This document shows positions 44,737-53,586 of a stretch of 64,000 bases of DNA, piece by piece. The number at the start of each line of letters is the position of its first letter. Position 1 is the first letter of the stretch. Under the pieces are notes generated by a model. It had not been told where the DNA came from, did no database searches, and saw only the letters and a program-made list of their open reading frames with translations. The position numbers were made by a program, and so were the translations under genes. This DNA comes from Ruegeria sp. AD91A. Its GTDB lineage: Bacteria; Pseudomonadota; Alphaproteobacteria; Rhodobacterales; Rhodobacteraceae. Where the stretch lies: contig NZ_CP031946.1 in assembly GCF_003443535.1 (NCBI RefSeq), positions 1,674,001 to 1,738,000 on the forward strand, in the 5' to 3' direction.

Positions 44737-45907
44737 AGGCCCATTGAAGGGTGTCAAGGTTCTGGACCTTAGCCGGATCCTGGCAGGCCCCACCTGCACG
44801 CAACTGCTGGGCGATCTGGGTGCAAGCGTCATCAAGATCGAAAACCCGGCAACCGGGGGCGATGACACGCGGCAATGGGGCCCGCCATACGTGAGCGATG
44901 CCGAGGGCAACCGCTCGGATCTGAGCGCCTATTTCATGTCGGCCAACCGCAACAAGAAATCCGTCGCGCTGGATATCTCCTCGACCGAGGGTCAGGCGGA
45001 AATCAGACGGTTGGCGTCACACGCGGACATCCTGATCGAGAACTTCAAACCGGGCGGCTTGGCCAGGTATGGGCTGGACTACGCCACCCTGTCGCAAGAG
45101 TTTCCAAGCCTCGTGTACTGTTCAATCTCGGGCTACGGTCAAACTGGGCCGAATGCCAGCAAGCCCGGCTACGACCTGATGGCGCAGGGCTATGGCGGGA
45201 TCATGTCGCTGACCGGCGACCCCGAGGGCGCCCCCATGAAAGTGGGCGTTGGCATCGCCGACGTGATGTGCGGGATGTATGCGACTGTTGGTATCCTGGC
45301 CGCACTGCGCCACCGCGACTTGACCGGCGAGGGCCAACAGATCGATCTGGCGCTGGTAGATTCTCAGATTGCCTGGCTGATCAATGAAGGCGTCAACTAT
45401 CTGACGTCAGGCAATGTTCCGCAAAGACGCGGCAACGGGCACCCGAATATCGTCCCTTATGACGTTTACGAAACCGCCGATGGGCACGTGATTCTCGCGG
45501 TTGGAAATGACGGCCAGTTCAGAAAGCTCTGCGGCTTCATCAATGCTCCTGAACTGGCAGACGATCTGAGATTCGCGACCAACCCGGCCCGATTGGAGCA
45601 TCGTGACGCACTGAATTCCATCCTTCGTCCTGCGGTGCAGGCGCTGGACACCCAGACCGTTATTTCCGGCCTGGAAGCTGTCAAAGTGCCCGTCGGCCCG
45701 GTGCAGACGCTGGATCAGGTGTTCAACACGGAACAAGTGGCTGCAAGACAAATGCAGATTGCCATGCAGGCCCATCCGGGTCAGGTCAACCTGATAGGGA
45801 ATCCTCTGAACCTGTCTCGCACGCCTGTAACATATCGAAATGCTCCACCGGTCTGTGGAGCCGATACCGAGGCCGTTCTGAGCGCTGAAAACCCGTTCGA
45901 GGATTGA
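44723..45907 (+). CDS. class III CoA-transferase (CaiB/BaiF)
   Basis: A 394-aa CoA-transferase that swaps CoA between carboxylic acids through an enzyme-aspartyl intermediate. It has VKVLDLSRILAGPTCTQLLG, DLGASVIKIENP, NRNKKSVALDI, LIENFKPG, and the catalytic Asp in KPGYDLMAQGYGGIMSLTG near residue 153. The ATG at 44723 (one codon after another ATG) has GGAGG 6 bases upstream. It overlaps the ThDP enzyme gene by 14 bases, so the pair is one unit. The substrates cannot be named from sequence. Confidence 0.9.
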   Translation: MAASEGPLKGVKVLDLSRILAGPTCTQLLGDLGASVIKIENPATGGDDTRQWGPPYVSDAEGNRSDLSAYFMSANRNKKSVALDISSTEGQAEIRRLASHADILIENFKPGGLARYGLDYATLSQEFPSLVYCSISGYGQTGPNASKPGYDLMAQGYGGIMSLTGDPEGAPMKVGVGIADVMCGMYATVGILAALRHRDLTGEGQQIDLALVDSQIAWLINEGVNYLTSGNVPQRRGNGHPNIVPYDVYETADGHVILAVGNDGQFRKLCGFINAPELADDLRFATNPARLEHRDALNSILRPAVQALDTQTVISGLEAVKVPVGPVQTLDQVFNTEQVAARQMQIAMQAHPGQVNLIGNPLNLSRTPVTYRNAPPVCGADTEAVLSAENPFED

Positions 45908-46086
45908 AATACTTGCACATTTAGGCGGCAAGTTGCTGAAACATGCCCTTGAATCGGCGATTTTTTTCGTCTTTTACGCACACGTCATTTCACCAATTCG
46001 AGAGCAGGGTCGATACTGTTACGCCGCTCTCGCACACTCTGTTACATCGAACAGTGTCAAATATCGCAATCAGATTGGACCCAAGC

Positions 46087-47457
46087 ATGAAACAAGACGT
46101 TTTCGGACAGATGAACACCCTGACCCAGCCGGCGGCCGTCGAAGCGTGGAATGGTGTTCAGCTTGGGTTCATGGCTCATGCCGCTGTCACGCCTCAGCAT
46201 TTGGGCAAAGTGCTTGAACTTGAGCCCGACTTCGCGCTGGGTCATGCGATCAAAGGTCTGTTCATGGCGCTGCTTGGACGGCGAGAGATGATGGCGGTTG
46301 CCGTCGAAGCGCTGGCTGCCGCCAATGCGGCGATGGAACGTCAGCCCGTAACTGAGCGCGAACGTCTGTATGTGGAGTCGCTGGCCCTGTATCTGGCCGG
46401 CCAACAGGCGCAGGCGGTTCAGACATTCGAAACAATCCTGCGTGACCATCCGCAGGACACTCTGGCGATGAAACTAAGCCACGCAACCCGCTTCGTTCTG
46501 GGTGATGCGGGCGGGATGCGCCGCTCGATCGAGCGGGTGATGCCCGCTTATGAACCGGATCATCCGGGGCGCGGTTATCTGCTGGGCTGTCATTCCTTCG
46601 CACTGGAGGAAACCGGCGCTTACGAGAAGGCCGAGATCTCAGGCCGACAGGCGCTGTGGATGGTGTCCGACGACGCCTGGGGCCTTCACGCGGTGGCCCA
46701 CGTTCATGAGATGACAGGCAACGCGCAACTTGGCCTTGACTGGCTGGCCGGGCGTGAGGCCGCCTGGTCCCACTGCAACAATTTCCGTTACCACGTCTGG
46801 TGGCACAAGGCACTGATGCATCTGGATCTGGGTCAGGTTGATCATGTGATGGAGCTGTATGACGCCCATATTCGCAAGGACAAAACCGACGATTACCGGG
46901 ACATCTCGAACGCAACTTCACTTCTGACTCGGCTTGAGCTCGAAGGCGTAGATGTTGGGAACCGCTGGGAAGAACTGGCTGATCTGAGTGCAGCGCGGAC
47001 TGAAGACGGCTGCCTGATCTTCGCGGATCTACACTATTTGCTGGCGCTGACCGGTGATAACCGCGCCGACGCCACGGCCAAGATGCTGAGCCGCATGAAC
47101 AAGGATGCAGCGCGCGCCAATGACGACATGACCCGCCGAATGGCGGATCCCGGTGTTGCCGCTGCCATGGGCCTCGAGGCCTTTGGTGACGGTCATTACG
47201 CCACGGCCTTTGATCATCTTTTGACGGCACGCGGTTCCATGCAACTGGCCGGTGGCAGCCACGCTCAACGCGATGTATTTGAACGCATTACCATCGATTC
47301 CGGTCTTCGGGCCGGGCGCCTCGATGCAGTCGAGCGCATTCTGGATGATCGCCGGGCCAAGCGCGCCGGAGGTGAAGACAATTATGCCATCGCGCGCCGC
47401 GCCCTGATCGACGCAGCCCGTGACAGTGGCGACGCACAAAGCGTCCCCGCCGAATAA
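46087..47457 (+). CDS. TTC38-like tetratricopeptide repeat protein
   Basis: A 456-aa soluble all-helical protein. The start is placed at the ATG at 46087 (MKQDVFGQMN); the frame is open upstream but the preceding residues look non-coding. It shows TPR-like units such as VLELEPDFALGHAIKGLFMA, ALYLAGQQAQAVQTFETIL and SCHSFALEETG-like YLLGCHSFALEETGAYEKAE, plus WGLHAVAHVHEMTG and NNFRYHVWWHKALMHLDLGQ, the conserved core of the TTC38 family. Function unknown. It ends 28 bases before the opgC start and may be in the same transcript. Confidence 0.8.
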   Translation: MKQDVFGQMNTLTQPAAVEAWNGVQLGFMAHAAVTPQHLGKVLELEPDFALGHAIKGLFMALLGRREMMAVAVEALAAANAAMERQPVTERERLYVESLALYLAGQQAQAVQTFETILRDHPQDTLAMKLSHATRFVLGDAGGMRRSIERVMPAYEPDHPGRGYLLGCHSFALEETGAYEKAEISGRQALWMVSDDAWGLHAVAHVHEMTGNAQLGLDWLAGREAAWSHCNNFRYHVWWHKALMHLDLGQVDHVMELYDAHIRKDKTDDYRDISNATSLLTRLELEGVDVGNRWEELADLSAARTEDGCLIFADLHYLLALTGDNRADATAKMLSRMNKDAARANDDMTRRMADPGVAAAMGLEAFGDGHYATAFDHLLTARGSMQLAGGSHAQRDVFERITIDSGLRAGRLDAVERILDDRRAKRAGGEDNYAIARRALIDAARDSGDAQSVPAE

Positions 47458-47485
47458 CAAGAAGACCAAGAAGGACAGAAAACGT

Positions 47486-48703
47486 ATGGCGACCATATCG
47501 CCCGCTTCTGATTTTGCACCCGCTGCGGCCCCCGCCGCAGCCTCTGCCAGCACGCGCGATCCGCGGCTGGATTTCTACCGTGGCATTGCGATGTTTATCA
47601 TCTTGATTGCACATATCCCCAATGATCCCTGGGCCAAATGGATTCCCGCGCGGTTTGGCTATTCCGATGCAACCGAGATCTTTGTGTTCTGTTCGGGTAT
47701 GGCCTCGGCCATCGCCTTTGGAGGTGCATTTCTGCGCAAAGGCTGGTGGATGGGAACCGCACGTGTCGCGTACCGCATTTGGCAGGTTTATTGGGCGCAT
47801 ATTGCCTTGTTCTTCTTTGTTGCCATGACGATGGCCGCGCTGGATCAGACTGGCACGTTCGAGAAAACCTATGTCTCGTCGCTGAACCTACAGCATTTTT
47901 TCAATGACCCCGCGCCGCAGATGGTCGGGATTTTCACTCTGACCTATGTTCCGAACTACTTCGATATCCTGCCGATGTATCTGGTCGTACTGGCGCTGAT
48001 GCCGCTCTACATGGCGCTCTACCGCGTCAGTTTCTGGCTGATGGCGGCAGTTTGCGTGGCCATCTGGTTCATCGCACAAACCGGCGCGCTGGCCCTTCCC
48101 GCTGAACCCTGGTCCGCGCGCCAGTGGTTCTTCAACCCTTTTGGCTGGCAATTGCTGTTCTTCACCGGCTTTGCATTCATGCGCGGTTGGATCCCGGCCC
48201 CGCCCGTGTCAAAGTCTTTGATCTGGGTGGCAATTGCCTTTGTCGTCCTGTCGGCTCCGTTCGGATCTTGGAAAGTCTTCACCTGGATCAATACGGCTGC
48301 GCCCGAGCTAGGCGCAGTGATCCGCAAGGGCTGGCCCCTGACCGAAGAGCTGCGCGGTAAAACCGAGTTCGGCCTTCTGCGATATGTCCACTTTCTGTCG
48401 CTGGCCTATCTGGGATGGGTTGCAGCGGGCGAGCACGGCCACCGTCTGATCGCAACAGGTCATGGTGTGGGCGCACGTATCTGGCAATTTCTGCTGGCCG
48501 TTATCACCAAGGTCGGCCAGCAATCCCTTGCCGTCTTTGTGTTTTCCATGGCCGCGGCCCGGCTGATCGGCGTCGCGCTGGATCAGGCTGGGCGGGATGT
48601 CGCCACTGTCTTTGTCGCCAACATGATTGGGTTTGCGATGATCATCGGCGTTGCTTATCTGGCAGCTTGGTTCAAGTCACAACCCTGGAAGTCGAAGAAA
48701 TGA
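47486..48703 (+). CDS. opgC: OpgC, periplasmic glucan succinyltransferase-like membrane protein
   Basis: OpgC is an inner-membrane acyltransferase that succinylates osmoregulated periplasmic glucans. The 405-aa protein has about ten membrane segments. RDPRLDFYRGIAMFIILIAH near residue 30 and FVFCSGMASAIAFG are the OpgC signatures. The ATG at 47486 has AAGGAC upstream. The N-terminal 25 residues are Ala/Pro-rich. The stop overlaps the opgG start (ATGA), so C, G and H form one operon. Confidence 0.9.
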   Translation: MATISPASDFAPAAAPAAASASTRDPRLDFYRGIAMFIILIAHIPNDPWAKWIPARFGYSDATEIFVFCSGMASAIAFGGAFLRKGWWMGTARVAYRIWQVYWAHIALFFFVAMTMAALDQTGTFEKTYVSSLNLQHFFNDPAPQMVGIFTLTYVPNYFDILPMYLVVLALMPLYMALYRVSFWLMAAVCVAIWFIAQTGALALPAEPWSARQWFFNPFGWQLLFFTGFAFMRGWIPAPPVSKSLIWVAIAFVVLSAPFGSWKVFTWINTAAPELGAVIRKGWPLTEELRGKTEFGLLRYVHFLSLAYLGWVAAGEHGHRLIATGHGVGARIWQFLLAVITKVGQQSLAVFVFSMAAARLIGVALDQAGRDVATVFVANMIGFAMIIGVAYLAAWFKSQPWKSKK

Positions 48704-50199
48704 AATTCACACGCCGCGAATTCCTCGTCTCGACGACTGCTTTGGCCTTTGCCCCGACCGCGTACGCGACGGGCGGTGAGACGCCTTTTGACCGTGAATA
48801 CGTAATTGAAATGGCCCGCGATCTGGCCAGCCGCCCCTATGTGGAACGCGAGATGGTACCACAGGAATGGCAGGACCTGAGCTATCAGCAATATCGCTCC
48901 ATCCGGTTCCGGCTTGACCGGGCGCTGTGGTACGAAACCGAGACGCCATTCAATGTCGATTTCTTCACCCCCGGCCTGTATTTCCCCCGCACCGTAAAGG
49001 TGGAGACGGTCGAGAACGGCATGACCAAGCCGGTCGCCTTCGATCTGGAAATGTTCGACAAGTCCGAAGACGTGCCGCAACTGCCAATCGATGACACGCT
49101 GGGCTTCTCCGGCCTGCGCCTGCGCACTGAAATGCACCGCCCCGGCAAAACAGATGAATTCTGCGTCTGGCAGGGGGCCAGCTATTTCCGCGCCATCGGT
49201 CTGCACGAGGTCTACGGACTGTCCGCGCGGGGTCTGGCGTTGAAAACCGGCGATCCGGATGGTGAGGAATTCCCCGAATTCATCCGTTTCTGGCTGGAGC
49301 GTCCCGAACCGGGCCAACGAAACATGGTCGTGCATGCATTGTTGGACAGCCCCAGCGTGACCGGAGCCTATCGTTTCAACGTCACGGCGGGCACGGATTG
49401 CATCATGGATGTCGAGGCAACGCTGTTCCCGCGCGAAGAACTGCCCCATGTGGGCATCGCTCCGGGAACTTCGATGTTCCTGTTCGACCAGACCAACCAC
49501 AGCCGGTTCGACGATTTCCGCCCTGCTGTGCACGACAGTGACGGCCTGCTGATCCGCAATGGCGCGGGCGAGGTTTTGTGGCGTCCGTTGGCCAACCCGA
49601 CCCGTCTGCAGGTTTCATCCTTCGTCGATACAAACCCACGCGGGTTTGGTCTAATACAGCGCAAACGAGAGTTTTCGGACTACGCCGATCTCGAGGCAAA
49701 TTACCACAAGCGCCCGGGCCTGTGGGTCGAGCCCCAGGAATACTGGGGCAAAGGCTCGGTGACGCTGGTTGAGATCCCGGCAGATCAGGAAATCTATGAC
49801 AACATCGTCGCCTATTGGCGTCCGGCTGAGCCCTTTGCGGCCGGCAGTCAGGTCGACCTGTCCTATCGCTTGATCTGGGGGGAAGAACCCCAACGCACAC
49901 CGATGCCACGCGTAGTCAACACCGCGATGGGCGAGAACACCTTTGGCGAAGGCCGGCTGGCCGTCATCGACTTTGAAGACAGCGAATTGTTCGCGGATAT
50001 CGACGCGATCACGGTTTTCGTGGATTCCCCCCATGCGGAAACCTCGGACGGGGTATTGCAACGCAACCCGGATACCGGTGGCCTGCGTCTGGCGTTCTCA
50101 TTCCAGCCCAGCGATCGTAACCATGTGGAACTGCGGGCGCAGTTGCTGAAAGACAAACAGCCTGCCTCAGAGGTCTGGCTATACCGATGGACCACATGA
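48700..50199 (+). CDS. opgG: OpgG/OpgD-type periplasmic glucan biosynthesis protein
   Basis: A 499-aa periplasmic protein that processes the OpgH-made glucan backbone. The N terminus has a twin-arginine signal (TRREFLVSTTALAFAPTAYA), as in OpgD. The body has LPIDDTLGFSGLRLR, QGASYFRAIGLHEVYGLSAR, TSMFLFDQTNHSRFDDFRPA, VHDSDGLLIRNGAGEVLWRP, RGFGLIQRKREFSDYADLEA and WVEPQEYWGKGSVTLVEIP, all family hallmarks. It starts within the opgC stop and overlaps opgH by 13 bases. The Tat signal makes it OpgD-like, but its place in the operon is that of OpgG. Confidence 0.92.
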   Translation: MKFTRREFLVSTTALAFAPTAYATGGETPFDREYVIEMARDLASRPYVEREMVPQEWQDLSYQQYRSIRFRLDRALWYETETPFNVDFFTPGLYFPRTVKVETVENGMTKPVAFDLEMFDKSEDVPQLPIDDTLGFSGLRLRTEMHRPGKTDEFCVWQGASYFRAIGLHEVYGLSARGLALKTGDPDGEEFPEFIRFWLERPEPGQRNMVVHALLDSPSVTGAYRFNVTAGTDCIMDVEATLFPREELPHVGIAPGTSMFLFDQTNHSRFDDFRPAVHDSDGLLIRNGAGEVLWRPLANPTRLQVSSFVDTNPRGFGLIQRKREFSDYADLEANYHKRPGLWVEPQEYWGKGSVTLVEIPADQEIYDNIVAYWRPAEPFAAGSQVDLSYRLIWGEEPQRTPMPRVVNTAMGENTFGEGRLAVIDFEDSELFADIDAITVFVDSPHAETSDGVLQRNPDTGGLRLAFSFQPSDRNHVELRAQLLKDKQPASEVWLYRWTT

Positions 50200-52067
50200 A
50201 CCGCGATCTGCATATCATGCCGCCCGAAGCCCCTCTGGCGATGCCTGCGCAGAACTTTGGCGCACGTTTCCGGGATGCGGACGCACCTTCCGGTCAGAAC
50301 AGATCATCTACCGGATTCTGGCGCGCGCTTGCCTTTTCGCCTGCAATGGCCGCCACTCTGGCCTTGCTATGGGTCATGAGCGATTGGTTCGGTGCGGCGG
50401 GCATCAACGTGATTGAAGGCATCCTTTTGACCTTGATCTCGTTCAACTTCTTCTGGATTTCCTTCACCGTCTGCACCGTTTTGCTGGGCATGGTGTCGCT
50501 GGCAAAACAGGAACGTCCCAAGCGCCGGACCGCAGCGCAACCCCTGCGGGTGGCGCTGCTGACCCCGGTCTACAACGAGGTCCCCTGGAACGTACTGGGC
50601 AATGCCCGCACCATGTTGGAAGATCTTCAGGCGCGCGGCGGGCAGCACCACTATGCCATGTTCATCCTGTCGGACACGCGCGACCCGGAGATTGCGGCAC
50701 AGGAACAGGCCAGCGTCGAGGCACTGCGCACCACGCTGGCACCTGGGCTTGAGCTGTACTATCGCCGCCGCGAACAGAATACCGATCGCAAAGTGGGCAA
50801 CATTGCCGACTGGGTCAGCCGCTGGGGCGCGGATTGGGATGCCATGCTGGTGCTGGATGCCGACAGCCTGATGACCGGGCGCGCGATCCATCGCCTGACC
50901 GATGCACTGGCATGCGATCCGGGTGCGGGCTTGATTCAAAGCTATCCGCAACTGATCGGCGCGCAGTCTGTCTTTGCCCGGATGCAGCAATTTGCGAACG
51001 GCGTCTACGGCATTGCCTTTGCCGAAGGTCTGGCCCGCTGGTGCGGGCAGGAAGGCAACTATTGGGGCCACAACGCGATTATCCGCACCAAGGCTTTTGC
51101 CGCAAGCGCCGGATTGCCCAAGCTGCGTTCGTTCAGCGGTCAGGACAAACTGATCATGAGCCACGATTTCGTCGAGGCTGGCCTGTTGCGCCGCGCCGGA
51201 TGGGCCGTGCGATTTCTGCCGCGCATTCGCGGATCATATGAAGAAACACCGCCCACCCTCATCGATCACGCCATGCGGGACCGCCGCTGGTGTCAGGGCA
51301 ACCTGCAACACCTGAAACTGTTGGGTTCATCCGGATTCCGTGCCGTGTCGCGGTTCCACATGTTCCATGGCGCAGTCGGCTATCTGATGTCCCCATTGTG
51401 GTTCGCCCTGTTGTTGATGTGGGCGCTTATCGGTCAGGGTCAGGATGCCTCTGTCCTGCATTATTTCAGCCCCGACAATCCTCTGTTCCCGCAATGGCCC
51501 GAGATGTCGGAAACCCGTCACGCGCTGATCATTCTGGTCATGTACGCGATGCTGTTGGCCCCCAAGGTTCTGGGCGTTCTGGCCCTGCCGCTAAGCGGTG
51601 TACGCTACGCGGATTTCGGTGGCGGGCGGAAATTCCTTGGCTCTTTCCTGGCAGAGGTTCTATTGTCGATCCTTTACGCTCCGATCCTGATGGTGCAACA
51701 GATGATCGCTGTTTTCCGTACGGCTTTCGGCATTCAGCGCGGTTGGTCGCCTCAGGCCCGCGACGGTGGCACCTATGGTCTGCGAACGCTGATCCTGTGC
51801 CATGCACTTGAAACCGTCAGTGGAGTGGCGCTGAGCGTCGGTATCCTGTCCGGTCTGGTGTCGATCTGGCTGGCCCCGATTGCCATCAGCCTGGCTCTGG
51901 CTATCCCATTATCTGCGCTCAGCGGTGTCTCGGCAGGTGCCGCGCGCAAAATGGTCGGAATGCGGGAGGACTTCAGCGAACCCGCCATCACCCGGTCAGC
52001 GCGCCGCTATCGCGATGAACTGAAGCGACTGGTCGAAGGCAAAGGCAACATGACCCCGGCCGAGTGA
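50187..52067 (+). CDS. opgH: OpgH glucan glucosyltransferase
   Basis: An inner-membrane GT2 enzyme that polymerises glucose from UDP-glucose into the linear backbone of periplasmic glucans. The 626-aa protein has two N-terminal membrane segments (about 50-66, 75-103), then the catalytic domain: LLTPVYNEVPWNVL, DADSLMTG (DxD), SGQDKLIMSHDFVEAGLL and the acceptor motif RDRRWCQGN near 368. Further membrane helices follow at the C terminus. It is shorter than the E. coli enzyme (about 850 aa), lacking most of the N-terminal extension. It ends one base from the convergent esterase gene. Confidence 0.93.
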   Translation: MDHMNRDLHIMPPEAPLAMPAQNFGARFRDADAPSGQNRSSTGFWRALAFSPAMAATLALLWVMSDWFGAAGINVIEGILLTLISFNFFWISFTVCTVLLGMVSLAKQERPKRRTAAQPLRVALLTPVYNEVPWNVLGNARTMLEDLQARGGQHHYAMFILSDTRDPEIAAQEQASVEALRTTLAPGLELYYRRREQNTDRKVGNIADWVSRWGADWDAMLVLDADSLMTGRAIHRLTDALACDPGAGLIQSYPQLIGAQSVFARMQQFANGVYGIAFAEGLARWCGQEGNYWGHNAIIRTKAFAASAGLPKLRSFSGQDKLIMSHDFVEAGLLRRAGWAVRFLPRIRGSYEETPPTLIDHAMRDRRWCQGNLQHLKLLGSSGFRAVSRFHMFHGAVGYLMSPLWFALLLMWALIGQGQDASVLHYFSPDNPLFPQWPEMSETRHALIILVMYAMLLAPKVLGVLALPLSGVRYADFGGGRKFLGSFLAEVLLSILYAPILMVQQMIAVFRTAFGIQRGWSPQARDGGTYGLRTLILCHALETVSGVALSVGILSGLVSIWLAPIAISLALAIPLSALSGVSAGAARKMVGMREDFSEPAITRSARRYRDELKRLVEGKGNMTPAE

Positions 52068-52892
52068 TTAACTGCCGGGAAGCCCTTCATACCAATCGAC
52101 CATCATGTCGGCCCAGCCCGCGGGAACGGTATGCCCTCCGGGAAACAAAGCAAATTCCAGCGCGCTGCCTTCGGCACAGGTGGTCCAGCGTCGGCGCATG
52201 AAACCACCTGTAGTACTGAACCCGGTTGGTTTGTGATCTATACATCTGTTGGCATCACGCCAGATTTCCAGGCCCGCGTAGATATCCCCCTGCTGATAGC
52301 GCCCTCCGCCCAGCAGGCGCCCTTCCAGCGGCACCACATTGTCTGTCCAGCCATGCGTATGGAACATGCGGATCGGTCCATTGCAGGTTTCAGGATGCGG
52401 ACGCCAGAAACCACCGGAAACCGGAACATAGGCCGAGAACGTATCGGGGGCCTCGCAAGCCAGATAGTTGACCATGAAAGCACCAGCGGAAAACCCGCCC
52501 AGCAAGACACGGTCGGCGTCGATACCAAACCGCTTTGCCGCGTCTTGCACCAATTCGGTCAGAAAAGCGGTTTCGTCCCGATCCCCAAAGCCTGGATAGA
52601 AATTCCAGCTTTTGGTTCCGCCCCGGCCGGGCCGTTCCAGCCCCTCAGGGGCCATCACCGCGTAACCGCGTTTCAACAGCGGTTCGACCATCCCGCGATT
52701 GCGCATCGTACCCGACCCGCTGCCGCCATACCCATGCAGGAAAACCACCATGGGCGCATTGTCGGCATCGGGCAGTTCGATGTGATAGGCACCCATGGGC
52801 GTCTCACATGTATCCTCTTGCCCGGCACACCCCGCCAAAGCGGCTTGCCCGGTCACTGTAACGGCTATAGCCAGGCTGAATTCCCGGATCAT
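52068..52892 (-). CDS. lipoprotein esterase, PHB depolymerase/feruloyl esterase-like
   Basis: A 274-aa alpha/beta hydrolase. The N terminus AVTVTGQAALAGCAG contains a lipobox (LAGC), so it is probably a lipoprotein. The fold has VVFLHGYGGSGSG (oxyanion hole), the nucleophile Ser in LLGGFSAGAFMVN, the acid in FHTHGWTDNVVP and His in FPGGHTVPAGW. This matches the LpqC/feruloyl esterase/PHB depolymerase group. Four or more Cys in the mature part suggest disulfides. It overlaps the rhodanese gene by 4 bases (ATGA), forming a two-gene operon. Confidence 0.85.
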   Translation of the reverse strand: MIREFSLAIAVTVTGQAALAGCAGQEDTCETPMGAYHIELPDADNAPMVVFLHGYGGSGSGTMRNRGMVEPLLKRGYAVMAPEGLERPGRGGTKSWNFYPGFGDRDETAFLTELVQDAAKRFGIDADRVLLGGFSAGAFMVNYLACEAPDTFSAYVPVSGGFWRPHPETCNGPIRMFHTHGWTDNVVPLEGRLLGGGRYQQGDIYAGLEIWRDANRCIDHKPTGFSTTGGFMRRRWTTCAEGSALEFALFPGGHTVPAGWADMMVDWYEGLPGS

Positions 52893-53362
52893 CCTGCATC
52901 CTCATCAAATTTTTGAACCGGTAATCCGGCCCGAACCCATCCCGGCCCTGCGGCCGAACCCAGCATGCCCTCGGGCACGTCGATGATATTGGTAAATCCA
53001 GCCTCGATCAGGCGGTTGCTCAGGCGTGCTGAACGCACACCGCGCGCGCAGATCAGCGCCACTGGCGCTGCCTGATTGCCGCCGGTCAATTCCGTCAGTG
53101 CATTGACGAAATCTTCGCGCCGCATATCCAGCGGCACAGCACCCTCGCCAATTCCGGATGCCCGCCATTCGCGCGGGGTGCGGATATCTACCAGCAGAAT
53201 GCGCCCGTCTACTGCCTGTTCATGGGCAACGGCTACGCTGATCCGGCCGCCACCGTGGTCTTCGGGGATCAAACGGTATTCCCTGATCGCAAACCCACCT
53301 GCGATCGCAGCACAAACGCCGATCAACATCCATCTTCGGATTCGGTTCACTTTCTCGGCCAA
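52889..53362 (-). CDS. membrane-anchored rhodanese-like protein
   Basis: A 157-aa protein with one N-terminal membrane helix (about 11-24, WMLIGVCAAIAGGFA) and a rhodanese domain: RILLVDIRTPREWRASGIGEGA and the active-site Cys in ALICARGVRSARLSNRL. It would face the periplasm and may transfer sulfur or act as a sulfurtransferase-like sensor. The start is a TTG at 53362, supported by a perfect AGGAGG 7 bases upstream; the ATG 11 codons later would cut into the helix. It is translationally coupled to the esterase gene. Confidence 0.85.
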   Translation of the reverse strand: MAEKVNRIRRWMLIGVCAAIAGGFAIREYRLIPEDHGGGRISVAVAHEQAVDGRILLVDIRTPREWRASGIGEGAVPLDMRREDFVNALTELTGGNQAAPVALICARGVRSARLSNRLIEAGFTNIIDVPEGMLGSAAGPGWVRAGLPVQKFDEDAG

Positions 53363-53586
53363 GATTCAGCCTCCTGTTCGCTGAGATTTGTTCTATCACA
53401 GGTGGGGTGAAACGGGGGCGTTGAAAAACCCCGACCCACATCAAGATCGTGTCATTTTTTCGCAACGTGGCAGAATACCTGACCGAACCATTAGGACTCT
53501 GTAAAAAAGTTACAATATCTGGACAGTCGGCAAAATATCTTTACAAAATTGGCTTCACACTGACCGCCCAGATCGGAGTATCGCAC

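Noticed and set aside
46262..47230. A 322-codon leftward frame
   Set aside because: Arg/Pro/Ser-rich shadow of the TTC38-like gene.
53449..53586. 46-codon N-terminal extension of MrpA
   Set aside because: The extension is not membrane-like and lacks a ribosome binding site, while a GGAG site precedes the TTG at 53587.
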